Part shown: positions 54,430 through 63,391 of the stretch, piece by piece
Position numbering within the stretch: position 1 is the first letter of the stretch
Layout of the letters: each line of letters begins with the position of its first letter
The notes under the pieces: model-generated
Told to the model about the DNA's origin: nothing
Databases searched by the model: none
Seen by the model: only the letters and a program-made list of their open reading frames with translations
Assembly: GCA_024742455.1 (NCBI GenBank)
Contig: JANSYL010000006.1
Location: forward strand, 124,001-188,000
DNA length: 64,000 nt
DNA from: Paracoccaceae bacterium
GTDB lineage: Bacteria > Pseudomonadota > Alphaproteobacteria > Rhodobacterales > Rhodobacteraceae
Direction: 5' to 3'
Position numbers and translations under genes: made by a program

Positions 54430-54852
54430 ATGACCATCCGCGTCTTCATTGCAGAACCCGCTGATGCGCCCCGCTTCGCCACGCTGCATGACGACGTCTT
54501 CGACGGACCCGTCGATCCGGGGCTTCTGGACCGCTACCTGGCCGCCGATCATCTGCAAATCGCCCTGGCGACGGACGGGGACCTGATCGTCGGCATGTGC
54601 TCGGGCGTGATCCATCACCACCCCGACAAGCCCGAGCACTGGTGGATCAACGAACTGGGTGTGGCGGAGCCGTGGCGGCGGCAGGGTATCGCCACGCGTC
54701 TGGTCGCGGCCTCCGTCGACGAGGCGCGCCGCCGCGCCTGCCGCGAGATCTGGGTGGTGGCCGACCCGACAGAGATGGCCGAGGGGTTCTGGCAAAGCCT
54801 CGGCTGGACCCGGACGGGTGATCGGCTGGCAATGTTTTCACGCGATCTGTGA
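54430..54852 (+). CDS. GNAT-family N-acetyltransferase
   Basis: A 140-residue GNAT protein. The acetyl-CoA pyrophosphate-binding motif A is VAEPWRRQGIATRLV (R/Q-x-x-G-x-G/A variant), preceded by beta-strand ELG and followed by EIWVVADPT and the aromatic end FWQSLGWTRTG. The acceptor is unknown; the AAC(6')-like ordering of these blocks is common in many unrelated GNATs. It lies between the corrinoid and phosphatase genes on the same strand. Confidence 0.8.
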   Translation: MTIRVFIAEPADAPRFATLHDDVFDGPVDPGLLDRYLAADHLQIALATDGDLIVGMCSGVIHHHPDKPEHWWINELGVAEPWRRQGIATRLVAASVDEARRRACREIWVVADPTEMAEGFWQSLGWTRTGDRLAMFSRDL

Positions 54853-54897
54853 CCCGCCCCCTTGCCAAGCCGCGCAGGCGCACGTTTGGTCAGGGAC

Positions 54898-55635
54898 ATG
54901 ACGGTTTATGCCATCGGCGATATCCACGGCCATCTGGACCTGCTGCAGGCAGCCCATACCCTTGTCGAGGATGACCGGGCCCGCGAGGGCGCGACCGGCG
55001 CCCCGCTGATCCATATGGGTGATCTCGTGGATCGCGGGCCGGACAGCCGCGGGGTGATCGACCACCTTGTGACGCAGCAGGCGAGCGACCCGCGCCTTGT
55101 GGTTCTGATGGGCAATCATGACCGGATGTTTGCCCATTGGGTCCGCCATGGGGGCGCGCCCGACCCGTCCTCGCGCACCGCGCTGGAGTATCTGCACCCC
55201 AGGTTCGGCGGGCAAACGACGCTGGCCTCCTACGGGGTCGATTCCGGGGCGCCGGGCGCGGATATGGTCCGCGCCGCGCAGGCGGCGGTCCCCGAGACCC
55301 ATCTGGCATTTCTGGAAGGATTGCCGCGCCATGTCACACATGACGATTGCGTCTGCGTCCATGCGGGCCTGCGCCCGGGCGTGGCGCTGAGCGATCAGGA
55401 CCCCGCCGACCTGATCTGGATCCGCGACGAATTCCTGACCTCGCACGCCGATCACGGGGCGCTGATCGTGCATGGGCACACCCCGGCCGATCGTGTCGAA
55501 CATCACGGCAACCGCCTGAACATCGATACCGGCGCGGCCTTCGGCGGGCCGCTGTCGGCGGTGGTGATCGAGGGGCGCGACGCCTATCTGCTGACCGGGG
55601 CCGGCCGCGTGCCCGTGCCCCGGCTGGACGCCTGA
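54898..55635 (+). CDS. Metallophosphoesterase, serine/threonine phosphatase type
   Basis: A 245-residue calcineurin-like phosphoesterase. Metal motifs are in order: GDIHGHLD (residues 7-14), GDLVDRGPDS, LMGNHD, CVHAGLRPG and VHGHTPAD. This set matches bacterial PrpA/PrpB-like protein phosphatases that use two metal ions. The substrate is unknown. The ATG at 54898 is used because the extra N-terminal residues upstream do not match the family. The DMT permease gene follows with no gap. Confidence 0.88.
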   Translation: MTVYAIGDIHGHLDLLQAAHTLVEDDRAREGATGAPLIHMGDLVDRGPDSRGVIDHLVTQQASDPRLVVLMGNHDRMFAHWVRHGGAPDPSSRTALEYLHPRFGGQTTLASYGVDSGAPGADMVRAAQAAVPETHLAFLEGLPRHVTHDDCVCVHAGLRPGVALSDQDPADLIWIRDEFLTSHADHGALIVHGHTPADRVEHHGNRLNIDTGAAFGGPLSAVVIEGRDAYLLTGAGRVPVPRLDA

Positions 55636-56502
55636 ATGCCCCCTCGTGACATCCTTCTGGCCCTCGTGGTCGTCATCGCCTGGGGGTCGAATTTCACTGC
55701 CATGCGGCTGGCGCTGGACGAACTTCCGCCGCTTCTGTTCGTGGGGCTGCGCTTTGCCATCCTGCTGCCGCTTCTGCTGGTCCTGCCGCGCCCGGCGGGG
55801 TGGTGGCCCATCATCGCCATCGGCTGTTTCATCAACATGGGCCAGTTCGGGTTCCTGTTCAGCGCGATGGAGGCGGATGTGACCGCCGGTCTGGCCAGTC
55901 TTCTGCTGCAGTCGCAGGCGCCGATCACCATCGTCCTTGCCGCGATCTTCTACCGTGAACGGGTCAGCGCGGTGCAGGTCGCAGGGATCACCCTTGCGGT
56001 GATCGGGCTGGCGGTCATCGGATCGGCGAGCGGCGGCAATGTCACGCTGGCGGGTCTTGGCCTTGTGCTGTGCGGCGCGCTGTCCTGGGCTTGCGGCAAC
56101 CTGGTCCTGCGCCGGTCGCCGGGCGTGGACATGATGGCACTGTTCGTCTGGGCATCGCTGGTCCCGCCCCTGCCGATGCTGGCGGCGGCCTTTGCATTCG
56201 AAACACCCGATCCCTTCGGGGTGATCGCCGCGCTCAGCCTGCAAGGCTGGCTGTCCGTGGCCTATGTGGCCGGCATTTCGACGCTTCTGGGGTTTTCGAT
56301 CTGGGGGGCGCTGTTGTCGCGGCACCCGGCGGCGCTGGTCACCCCCTTTGCGCTGCTGATCCCGGTGGTGGGGCTGAGCGTGGCGGCAGTGGTCCTGGGA
56401 GAGACGATCACATGGGTCGAGGCGGGGGCGGGCCTTTTGATCCTTGCCGGTATCGCCCTTTGTGTCCTGGGGCCGCAATTGCAGCGGCGGTTTCGACGGT
56501 GA
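55636..56502 (+). CDS. DMT-superfamily (EamA) permease
   Basis: A 288-residue inner-membrane protein with ten predicted transmembrane helices arranged as two EamA repeats (about 5-135 and 145-280); WGSNFTAMRLALDELPP and FYRERVSAVQVAG are family blocks. It most likely exports an amino acid or metabolite, driven by the proton gradient. It begins on the base after the phosphatase stop, so they are co-transcribed. Confidence 0.87.
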   Translation: MPPRDILLALVVVIAWGSNFTAMRLALDELPPLLFVGLRFAILLPLLLVLPRPAGWWPIIAIGCFINMGQFGFLFSAMEADVTAGLASLLLQSQAPITIVLAAIFYRERVSAVQVAGITLAVIGLAVIGSASGGNVTLAGLGLVLCGALSWACGNLVLRRSPGVDMMALFVWASLVPPLPMLAAAFAFETPDPFGVIAALSLQGWLSVAYVAGISTLLGFSIWGALLSRHPAALVTPFALLIPVVGLSVAAVVLGETITWVEAGAGLLILAGIALCVLGPQLQRRFRR

Positions 56503-56560
56503 CCGATGAGGGGGCTTTCGGCACGGCCCGCCTGCCCCTAGTGTAAGGTCACGCGACAGC

Positions 56561-57175
56561 ATGGGCGCCCCGATGCCGATCACCCCGACCCCTGACAGGA
56601 CCCTGCTTCTGGCCTGCGGCGCGCTGGCACGCGAATTGCAGGCGGTGATCGGGTTGAACGGGTGGGATCATGTCGACCTGCATTGCCTGCCCGCACAGCT
56701 CCATAACACGCCCGAGAAAATCCCCGACGCAGTCGAGGCCGCTGTCACCGCCCGCCGCGGCGATTACGCGGCCATCAAGGTGGTCTATGCCGATTGCGGA
56801 ACCGGGGGATTGCTGCAATCGCGCTGTGACGAGCTTGGTGTGGACATGCTCGAAGGCCCGCATTGCTACAGCTTCTTCGAAGGAAATGAGGTCTTTGCCG
56901 CCCGGGGCGAGATGACGGCCTTTTACCTGACAGATTTCCTGGTCCGCCAGTTCGACGCCTTCGTCACCCGGCCGCTTGGCCTCGACCGGCACCCTGAACT
57001 GCGCGATGTCTATTTCGCCCGTTACACGACGCTGGTCTACCAGGCCCAGACCGACGACCCGGACCTGACCGCGCTGGCGCGGCTGCATGCCGGAACCCTG
57101 GGCCTTGCCTTCGAACGGCGCTTTACCGGGCTGGGCGGACTGGATGCGGCGCTGAAGGGGACGGGGATGGCCTGA
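56561..57175 (+). CDS. DUF1638 family protein
   Basis: A 204-residue DUF1638 protein. It starts LLLACGALARELQAV and has LHCLPAQLHNTPEKIP, VYADCGTGGLLQSRCDELGV and a Cys/His-rich segment EGPHCYSFF, which may bind a metal. The family's activity is not settled. It is often encoded near methyl-corrinoid enzymes, and here a corrinoid protein is 2.2 kb upstream on the same strand. Start at 56561 or 56573. No terminator is seen before the convergent sufE gene, ten bases away. Confidence 0.82.
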   Translation: MGAPMPITPTPDRTLLLACGALARELQAVIGLNGWDHVDLHCLPAQLHNTPEKIPDAVEAAVTARRGDYAAIKVVYADCGTGGLLQSRCDELGVDMLEGPHCYSFFEGNEVFAARGEMTAFYLTDFLVRQFDAFVTRPLGLDRHPELRDVYFARYTTLVYQAQTDDPDLTALARLHAGTLGLAFERRFTGLGGLDAALKGTGMA

Positions 57176-57184
57176 GGGGTGGGA

Positions 57185-57610
57185 TCAGGCCGCCGCCTCG
57201 GCGGCGAGCGCCCGGATCCGTTCGACCATGGCGCGCACCCCGTTCGAGCGTTGCGCCGACAGATGATCGTTGAGGCCGAGCCGCCCCAGTTCCGCGCCCG
57301 CGTCCACGGCCAGCACATCCTCGACCCGCAGCCCGTCATAAAGCGCATGCAGAACCGCGATCAGCCCCCGCACGATCATCGCGTCGCTGTCGCCCTGGAA
57401 CCGGAACACGGCCCCCGGCCCCGCGCCGTCGATCCGGGGCAGGATCCAGACCTGGCTGGCGCAGCCATCGACCTTGGTGGCGGGCACCTTCACCGCGTCC
57501 TCCATGGGTGGCATGGCACGGCCCATGTCGATCACATGGCGATACCGGTCTTCCCAGTCATCGAGGAATTCGAACGTCTCGGCGATGTCTTCGAAGGCGG
57601 CGCTGGCCAT
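57185..57610 (-). CDS. sufE: Cysteine-desulfuration protein SufE
   Basis: A 141-residue SufE. The acceptor Cys is at residue 50 in the motif VDGCASQVW, followed by the FRFQGDSDAMIVRGL block that binds the desulfurase. It takes sulfur as persulfide from SufS and hands it to the Suf scaffold for Fe-S assembly. The rest of the suf operon is not in this window, so it is a detached copy. It converges on the DUF1638 gene. Confidence 0.93.
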   Translation of the reverse strand: MASAAFEDIAETFEFLDDWEDRYRHVIDMGRAMPPMEDAVKVPATKVDGCASQVWILPRIDGAGPGAVFRFQGDSDAMIVRGLIAVLHALYDGLRVEDVLAVDAGAELGRLGLNDHLSAQRSNGVRAMVERIRALAAEAAA

Positions 57611-57732
57611 CCATGATCCTTTCCCTTTGCGCCCCGTTAGCTAGGCGCCGGGGCCGCGCCCGTCCAGAGGCGCTTTTCTTCGGGCGGGCGATGCGCTAGG
57701 TCCGCGAGGCGTCCACCAGCGGAGACCGCCCC

Positions 57733-58185
57733 ATGCTGCGCCTGAGCCTTTTCCTCGTTCTGCTGACCGGCCTAGCGGCCTGTGAAACCCGGCTGAACCC
57801 GCTCAACTGGTTTGGTGGCGCCGAGGAAGAACGGGTCGTCGTGGATCAGGAAGCGGTGCGCGACCCCAACGACCCGCGTGACCTTGTCGCCACGGTCGCC
57901 TCGCTGAACGTCGACGCGCTGCCGGGCAATTCCGGGGCCATTCTGCGGGCCGTGGGCGTGGCCCCGACGCAAGGGTTCTGGGAGGCCGAACTGGTCGAGG
58001 TGCCGGGCGAAGAGGGCCAGCTGGTCTATGAGTTCCGGGTGTTCCCGCCGGCGGGCCGCGCCGATGCCGGGCCGCAGACATCGCGCGAGATCGTGGCCGG
58101 GGCGGAACTGAACCGGTTCGACCTGCAGGGCATCCGCACCATCACCGTGCGCGGGGCGGCAAACCAGCTGACCGTGCGGCGCTGA
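57733..58185 (+). CDS. Lipoprotein of unknown function
   Basis: A 150-residue lipoprotein: signal peptide MLRLSLFLVLLTGLAAC with lipobox LAAC, Cys17 being the lipidated residue. The mature part is a small beta-rich domain with a conserved-looking VDALPGNSGAILRAVGV stretch and EAELVEVPGEEGQLVYEFRV (EAELVEVPG and QLVYEFRVFPP). No family recognised; the first residue after lipidation, Glu, does not signal inner-membrane retention. Its stop abuts the convergent rnd stop in a TGATCA palindrome. Confidence 0.78.
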   Translation: MLRLSLFLVLLTGLAACETRLNPLNWFGGAEEERVVVDQEAVRDPNDPRDLVATVASLNVDALPGNSGAILRAVGVAPTQGFWEAELVEVPGEEGQLVYEFRVFPPAGRADAGPQTSREIVAGAELNRFDLQGIRTITVRGAANQLTVRR

Positions 58186-59355
58186 TCAGTCGCGGGCGAC
58201 CGGCACGGTGACCACGCGCGGCCCGTCGGCCGATAGGGCGATGTCACCGTTGAGCAGTTTCAGCGCATCCTCGCCGAACACCTCGCGCCGCCAGCCGGTG
58301 GCCCAGATGCCATCGACATAGCCGCTGGCGATATCGTCGAGATCGGAGGAGGACGCGATCAGTTTCGCGGCCACGCCGGATGTTTCGGCCTTGGCTTTCA
58401 GAAGCACCCGCAACAGATCGGCCAGCGCGGGGTTGAGGTTCGACCGGTCCCGCCCCTTTGGCAGTTTCGGCTGATCCTCGGGCGGGGTGGCAAGGCCTTT
58501 CTGCACGGCGGCCACCAGCCCCTCGGCGATGTCGCCCTTGCGCGCCTCGCGCAGCAGCAGGCGGGACTTGCCCAGATCGGCAACCGTTTTCGGCTTGGTC
58601 GAGGCGACCTCCATCAGCGCGTCATCCTTCAGCACCCGGTTGCGCGGGACGTTCCTGGCCTGGGCGTGGCGTTCGCGGAACGCGGCCAGTTCCCGGGCGA
58701 TGGCCAGCGTCTTGCCGGAACTGGTGCGTAGTTTCAGCCTGAGCCACGCAGTATCGGGGTCGACCACGTAGCTGGAGGCATCGGTCAGGCTGGCCAGTTC
58801 CTCATCCACCCACCGGGTGCGGCCCGACCGGTCAAGCTCGGCCTTGAGGTATTCGTAGATCTGGCGCAGATGCGTGACATCGGCCAGCGCATAGGTTTTC
58901 TGCGCCTCGCTCAGCGGCCTGCGCGACCAGTCGGTAAAGCGCGAGGATTTGTCGAGCGCGGCACGCGCGATGCGGCGCACCAGCGTTTCATAACCCACCT
59001 GGTCGCCGAACCCGCAGACCATCGCCGCGACCTGCGTGTCGAACAGCGGCGCGGGCACCACGCCGCCTTCGACATGGAAAATCTCCAGGTCCTGGCGCGC
59101 GGCGTGAAACACCTTGACCACGCCCGGATCGCGGAAAAGCGCGTAAAGCGGGTCGAGCGACAGGCTGTCCGACAGAGGGTCGACCAGAACCGCGTCGCTG
59201 TCATCCTCGCCGGGCAGCGCCAGCTGAACGAGGCAAAGCTGCGCGAAATAGGTGCGTTCGCGCAGGAATTCGGTATCGACGGTGACATAGGGCGCATCGG
59301 CGGCGCGGGCACAGAACGCGGCCAGCGCGTCGGTTGTGGTCAACGTCTGGGTCAC
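58186..59355 (-). CDS. rnd: Ribonuclease D
   Basis: A 389-residue 3'-5' exoribonuclease with DEDDy residues: Exo I YVTVDTEFLRER, Exo II VFHAARQDLEIF and Exo III YALADVTHL. One HRDC domain follows (about 205-285), then a less conserved helical end (about 310-389). It trims tRNA and other stable RNA 3' ends. It lies downstream of purM-purN on the same strand. Confidence 0.94.
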   Translation of the reverse strand: MTQTLTTTDALAAFCARAADAPYVTVDTEFLRERTYFAQLCLVQLALPGEDDSDAVLVDPLSDSLSLDPLYALFRDPGVVKVFHAARQDLEIFHVEGGVVPAPLFDTQVAAMVCGFGDQVGYETLVRRIARAALDKSSRFTDWSRRPLSEAQKTYALADVTHLRQIYEYLKAELDRSGRTRWVDEELASLTDASSYVVDPDTAWLRLKLRTSSGKTLAIARELAAFRERHAQARNVPRNRVLKDDALMEVASTKPKTVADLGKSRLLLREARKGDIAEGLVAAVQKGLATPPEDQPKLPKGRDRSNLNPALADLLRVLLKAKAETSGVAAKLIASSSDLDDIASGYVDGIWATGWRREVFGEDALKLLNGDIALSADGPRVVTVPVARD

Positions 59356-59398
59356 GGGCGAAAGGGGCGTTGGGGCACGGGCATGATCGCCTGATAAG

Positions 59399-60019
59399 TC
59401 ACGCCTGTGGCGAAGGAAAGGGGGCGCTGTCGTCGAGCATCAGGGGCGCGCGGCAGCCCCCGGCCACGCGGCGCAGGACGGCGGGGTAGAGCCGGTGTTC
59501 CAGCGGCAGAAGCCGCGCGGCCAGCGTGTCGGGCGTATCGCCGGGCCGGATCGCCAGCCGCGCCTGCCCCAGGATCGGGCCATCGTCGAGATCGGCGGTC
59601 ACCTCGTGCACGGTGCAGCCATGGTCGGCATCGCCCGCCTCCAGCGCCCGGGCATGGGTGTCGAGGCCGCGGTATTTCGGCAGGAGCGAGGGGTGGATGT
59701 TGAGCATCCGGCCCTGCCAGCCGGTCACGAAATCCGGCGTCAGCACGCGCATGAAGCCCGCAAGACAGATCAGGTCAGGCGAATAACGGCGCAGCACGGC
59801 GTCAAGCGCCGCGTCGAAATCGGCGCGGTTGTCAAAGGCGCGGTGGTCCAGCACCTCGGTGGGAATGCCCAGGTCAGCGGCCTTTTGCAGCCCGCCCGCC
59901 CCGGGCCGGTTCGACAGCACGAGACAGGGCCGCGCCGGATGGTCGCCGGTCATCGAACGGGCCAGAGCAACCATGTTGGACCCGGACCCGGAAATCAGGA
60001 TCGCGACGCGCAGGCTCAT
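59399..60019 (-). CDS. purN: Phosphoribosylglycinamide formyltransferase
   Basis: A 206-residue GAR transformylase. N-terminal [11 protein letters not shown], the catalytic trio in [13 protein letters not shown] (Asn, His) and [13 protein letters not shown] (Asp). It transfers a formyl group from 10-formyl-THF to GAR; PurU, which removes the same formyl-THF, is encoded at 7.3 kb. It overlaps the purM stop by four bases. Confidence 0.95.
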   Translation of the reverse strand: MSLRVAILISGSGSNMVALARSMTGDHPARPCLVLSNRPGAGGLQKAADLGIPTEVLDHRAFDNRADFDAALDAVLRRYSPDLICLAGFMRVLTPDFVTGWQGRMLNIHPSLLPKYRGLDTHARALEAGDADHGCTVHEVTADLDDGPILGQARLAIRPGDTPDTLAARLLPLEHRLYPAVLRRVAGGCRAPLMLDDSAPFPSPQA

Positions 60020-61065
60020 GCCAGGCTGCTGCGATACCGGACCCCCTGCCCTTCGGTGATCCGGCCGATGCGCGTCACCTCCTGCCCGGCCTCGGCCAGC
60101 ACCTGCATCGCCGCATCCGCAGCGTCGTCGGGCACCACCACGGCCATGCCGATCCCGCAATTGAAGGTGCGCAGCATCTCGGCCTCGGGCAGCGCGGCTT
60201 CCGCCATCAGCCAGGTAAAGACCGGCGGCAGGGTCCAGGTATCAAGGTCGATCTCGGCGCCCAGGCCTTCGGGCAGGACGCGCGGCAGGTTCTCGGTCAG
60301 CCCGCCGCCGGTGATATGGGCCAGCGCCCGCAGGGGCAGACCGGCCTTCAGGGCGGCCAGTGTGGCGTTCACGTAAAGCCGGGTCGGCGTCAGAAGCGCA
60401 GCGCCCAGAGTGTCATTGGCAAAGGGCGCGGGCGCGTCCCAGCCCAGCCCCGTGCGCTCGACCACGCGCCGGACCAGCGAATAGCCGTTGGAATGGATGC
60501 CCGAGGCGGCAAGCCCCAGGATCACATCGCCCGGCCCCACATCGCGCGGCAGCGCTTTTCCGCGCTCCATCGCGCCGATGGCAAAGCCCGCAAGGTCGAA
60601 TTCGCCATCGCGGTAGAGGCCGGGCATTTCCGCCGTTTCGCCCCCGATCAGGGCACATCCCGCCTCGGCACAGCCGCGCGCGATGCCCTCTATGATCTCG
60701 GCAGCAGTGTCGACCTCCAGCCGTCCGGTGGCGAAATAGTCCAGAAAGAACAGGGGCTCCGCCCCCTGGCAGATCAGGTCATTGACGCACATCGCCACCA
60801 GGTCGACGCCCAGGCCCGTCATCTGCCCGGTCTCCATCGCGATCTTCAGCTTGGTGCCCACGCCATCGGTTGCGGCCACCAGGATCGGATCGGCATAGCC
60901 CGCCGCCTTCAGGTCGAACAACGCCGCGAACCCGCCAAGCCCGGCCATCACGCCGGGCCGTTTTGTGGCCGCTGCGGCGGGGCCGATCCGGTCCACCAGC
61001 GCATTGCCGGCATCGATATCGACGCCAGCCTCTGCGTAGGTCAGCGGGGTCTTGCCCTCACCCAC
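60016..61065 (-). CDS. purM: Phosphoribosylformylglycinamidine cyclo-ligase
   Basis: A 349-residue AIR synthetase. Blocks [17 protein letters not shown], the [12 protein letters not shown] phosphate region, [22 protein letters not shown] (in parts [20 protein letters not shown]), [10 protein letters not shown], and [12 protein letters not shown]. It closes the imidazole ring with ATP. The start codon is GTG (61065). It begins the purM-purN-rnd operon. Confidence 0.95.
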   Translation of the reverse strand: MGEGKTPLTYAEAGVDIDAGNALVDRIGPAAAATKRPGVMAGLGGFAALFDLKAAGYADPILVAATDGVGTKLKIAMETGQMTGLGVDLVAMCVNDLICQGAEPLFFLDYFATGRLEVDTAAEIIEGIARGCAEAGCALIGGETAEMPGLYRDGEFDLAGFAIGAMERGKALPRDVGPGDVILGLAASGIHSNGYSLVRRVVERTGLGWDAPAPFANDTLGAALLTPTRLYVNATLAALKAGLPLRALAHITGGGLTENLPRVLPEGLGAEIDLDTWTLPPVFTWLMAEAALPEAEMLRTFNCGIGMAVVVPDDAADAAMQVLAEAGQEVTRIGRITEGQGVRYRSSLA

Positions 61066-61069
61066 CCCG

Positions 61070-61465
61070 TCAGCTCCGGCCGCCGGAGGGAATGCGCGCC
61101 CCGATCATCAGGAAGATCGCCATCATCACGCCGCTGGCAAGAACCACCATCCCCAGGGCGCTGACCGCGTCCGGCGCGGCCTCCACCCGGCCGGAGGCTG
61201 CGAAAAACAGCGCCGGCATGATCATCAGCGCTACATAGATCACCATCAGCACGGCCCAGACCTTGGCCCAGTCGGCGACCACCAGGGGCCGCGTGGCGCG
61301 GCGGGCGATCTGCATCCCGGCATCTGTTGCGGGCAGCGTGGCCAGGATCACCTGGCTGGCTTCCAGGTCGGGCAGGCCCGTCAGGTTCACCAGCAGCACG
61401 TAAATGACGCGCAGCACGATCACGCCGATCACGTATCGCAGCACGATCTCGGACAAGGCAGGCAT
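61070..61465 (-). CDS. Four-helix membrane protein of unknown function (ABZJ_00895-like)
   Basis: A 131-residue integral membrane protein with about three or four transmembrane segments (about 9-25, 60-80 and 98-120), and an [21 protein letters not shown] loop (split: [21 protein letters not shown]) that resembles the ABZJ_00895 group. I use ATG 61465, as residues upstream are polar and start with no ribosome-binding site. It stops five bases before purM on the same strand, so it is part of that transcript. Function unknown. Confidence 0.55.
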   Translation of the reverse strand: MPALSEIVLRYVIGVIVLRVIYVLLVNLTGLPDLEASQVILATLPATDAGMQIARRATRPLVVADWAKVWAVLMVIYVALMIMPALFFAASGRVEAAPDAVSALGMVVLASGVMMAIFLMIGARIPSGGRS

Positions 61466-61553
61466 CGCATACTCCGCAATTGCTGGATGTTGCCGGGCGG
61501 CATACGTCAGGATGCAGGCTGCATCAATGGCCATCACGGGGCGTGTTGGGGGG

Positions 61554-61583
61554 TTGCTTGACCCGGACGGGCGGTCTGATACT
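61554..61583 (+). promoter_or_regulatory. Candidate tRNA promoter
   Basis: -35 TTGCTT (61554-61559), 18-base spacer, -10 GATACT (61578-61583). Transcription would begin a few bases ahead of the tRNA 5' end at 61596. Confidence 0.4.
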
Positions 61584-61595
61584 GCAGCGCAAGGC

Positions 61596-61672
61596 GGGCC
61601 TGTAGCTCAATTGGTTAGAGCAGAGCGCTCATAACGCTTTGGTTGCAGGTTCGAGTCCTGCCGGGCCTACCA
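61596..61672 (+). tRNA. tRNA with anticodon CAU (probably tRNA-Ile2 with lysidine; elongator Met possible)
   Basis: A 77-base tRNA with encoded CCA (61670-61672). Acceptor GGGCCTG/CGGGCCT, closed by a G1-U72 wobble; D arm GCTC...GAGC; anticodon stem GAGCG/CGCTT with loop CTCATAA (anticodon CAU); T arm GCAGG-TTCGAGT-CCTGC; discriminator A. The C4-G69 and C5-G68 pairs match determinants for TilS, which turns C34 into lysidine, so isoleucine (AUA codons) is the better guess than elongator methionine. Confidence 0.85.
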
Positions 61673-61704
61673 GACCCATCCCGCCCGAGAATCGGGCGCC
61701 TGCT

Positions 61705-61725
61705 GCGCGGCTGCGCCGCGCGTTT
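61705..61725 (+). terminator. Hairpin after the tRNA
   Basis: GCGCGGC (61705-61711) and GCCGCGC (61715-61721) with TGC loop, then GTTT. Upstream at 61683-61698 there is another small GCCCGA/TCGGGC hairpin. Short T-tract, so moderate support. Confidence 0.45.
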
Positions 61726-61874
61726 CGGCAAACCGGCACGGTCCGGGCCGCGGGAACGAAATCTTTACCGCGCGTTATCAGGAATTCGACAAAACTGTCC
61801 CTGCCACCCGGATGCGGCGGCGCGGGGCGTCCCGCGCCGGGGAGGCCGCATCCCGATGCAGAGGATGACGGCAG

Positions 61875-62045
61875 ATGAACAGGATCAAGCTGGCGCTTTT
61901 CGCGCTGCACAACTATTCGGCGGGCGCCATCGACCGGGCCGGGGCCGATTGGATCGGCGGCGATCACCGGCGCGCCCGGGCCGAGGCGCGTCGGCGCCTT
62001 TGCGAAGAAGCGATGGATGTTCTGGTGCCGCCTCCGCGACCCTGA
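61875..62045 (+). CDS. Possible small protein, 56 aa
   Basis: An ATG at 61875 opens a 56-codon frame ending at 62045. The product begins MNRIKLALFALHNYSAGAID, continues with a basic, Arg-rich middle (RRARAEARRRL) and ends DVLVPPPRP. An AGAGG lies 9-13 bases upstream. The stop is 18 bases from the convergent histidine-kinase stop. I do not recognise it; the codon use fits the neighbours. It could also be non-coding. Confidence 0.4.
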   Translation: MNRIKLALFALHNYSAGAIDRAGADWIGGDHRRARAEARRRLCEEAMDVLVPPPRP

Positions 62046-62063
62046 CACCGGACGGGACCGCGC

Positions 62064-63362
62064 CTAACGCGGCAGGACAAGGTCGATCTTCAGACCACCC
62101 AGCCGGGTGCTGTCGCCCAGTGCCAGGCTGCCGCCATGACGGCGCGCGATGTCGCTGGCGATGGCCAGACCGAGGCCCACGCCGCTGCCCTGGTCCTGGT
62201 TGCGGGCGATGTCGAGCCGGGTGAAGGGCCTGAGTGCGGCCTCGCGCAGGTCGGCCGGGATGCCGGGGCCGTCATCTTCGACCGAAAACCGCACCGCGCC
62301 GGGCACCAGTGCGACGGCGATCCGCGCCTCGGTCCCGTAGCGCAAAGCGTTCGACACCAGGTTGGTCAGCGCCCGGCGCACCGCCTGGGGCCGGAGCAGG
62401 ACATCGGTGCCGCGCTCGGGCGCCTCAAGCGTGACCTGCCCCCCGCCCCGCCGGGCATCATCGGCAACCTGCCGGGCAAGGTCCACCGGGTCGGCAGCCA
62501 CCTGGTCGTCCAGCGCCTCGCCCCGCGCAAAATCGAGGAAGGTCGACAAAAGCTGTTCCATCTCTTCGACGTCGCGTTTCAGCGCCTCGACCTCGGCCCC
62601 CTGCTCCAGCATCGTCAGGCCCAGCTGCATCCGCGTCAGAGGTGTGCGCAGATCATGGCTGACCCCTGACAGCATCAGCGTGCGCTGTTCCAGCATCGTC
62701 TCGATCCTTGACCGCATGGCCAGAAACGCATGGCCTGCGCTGCGCACCTCGGTGGCGCCGGACGGGGTGAAGGGCACGACCTGGCCCTTGCCGAACGCCT
62801 CGGACGCGCGGGCGAGCCGCCGGATCGGGCGCAACTGGTTGCGCAGGAACACATAGGCCACCGCCGCCATGAAGATGCCGGTGAAGACGATCAGCACCAG
62901 CAATTGATGCGGGTTCGACGCCGACATCCGGTTGCGCGACATGGACAGGGTCACCGGCCCCTCGGCCGTGTCGACAACGATCTGGGGGCGGCGCCAGTCG
63001 CTGGTCAGATCGACGGCGACCAGCCCGGGCAGGTCGTCCTCCAGCACGCGCAGCACCTCGATGCCCGTCAGGTCGTACCAGTCGCGTTGCGTCGTGCTGA
63101 CCGTTGCCCCCGGCGTGACGTCGATGAACAGGTCCTGGGCGATGGCTGCGGCCTGCGCCGGGTCCGCCGCGCGCCGGTTCAGCACCAGGATCAGCTCCTG
63201 CACGGCGGCCTGTGTCATCTGCCGGGCCACGCCTTCGAAATAGCGTTGCAGAATGGCCGTCGAGATCACAAGCTGCAGCGTGACGATAGGCACCAGAAGG
63301 ATCAGCGCGGCGCGCCCGTAAAGCCCGCGGGGCAGGAACCGTTTGATCCAGGCAAATCCCAT
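62064..63362 (-). CDS. EnvZ-like sensor histidine kinase
   Basis: A 432-residue membrane kinase. Membrane helix about 17-38, a ~110-residue periplasmic sensor, second helix about 156-175, HAMP domain (RNQLRPIRRLARASEAF), HisKA with phospho-His in SGVSHDLRTPLTRM, and HATPase_c with NLVSNALRYG, VEDDGPGIP and SGVGLGLAIA. Domain order and the HDLRTPLTR block are those of EnvZ, the osmo/envelope sensor. No response regulator gene is adjacent in the window; upstream of its start the strand changes. Confidence 0.88.
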   Translation of the reverse strand: MGFAWIKRFLPRGLYGRAALILLVPIVTLQLVISTAILQRYFEGVARQMTQAAVQELILVLNRRAADPAQAAAIAQDLFIDVTPGATVSTTQRDWYDLTGIEVLRVLEDDLPGLVAVDLTSDWRRPQIVVDTAEGPVTLSMSRNRMSASNPHQLLVLIVFTGIFMAAVAYVFLRNQLRPIRRLARASEAFGKGQVVPFTPSGATEVRSAGHAFLAMRSRIETMLEQRTLMLSGVSHDLRTPLTRMQLGLTMLEQGAEVEALKRDVEEMEQLLSTFLDFARGEALDDQVAADPVDLARQVADDARRGGGQVTLEAPERGTDVLLRPQAVRRALTNLVSNALRYGTEARIAVALVPGAVRFSVEDDGPGIPADLREAALRPFTRLDIARNQDQGSGVGLGLAIASDIARRHGGSLALGDSTRLGGLKIDLVLPR

Positions 63363-63391
63363 GACGGGGTTCTAGCGGAGCGCGCGGCGCA

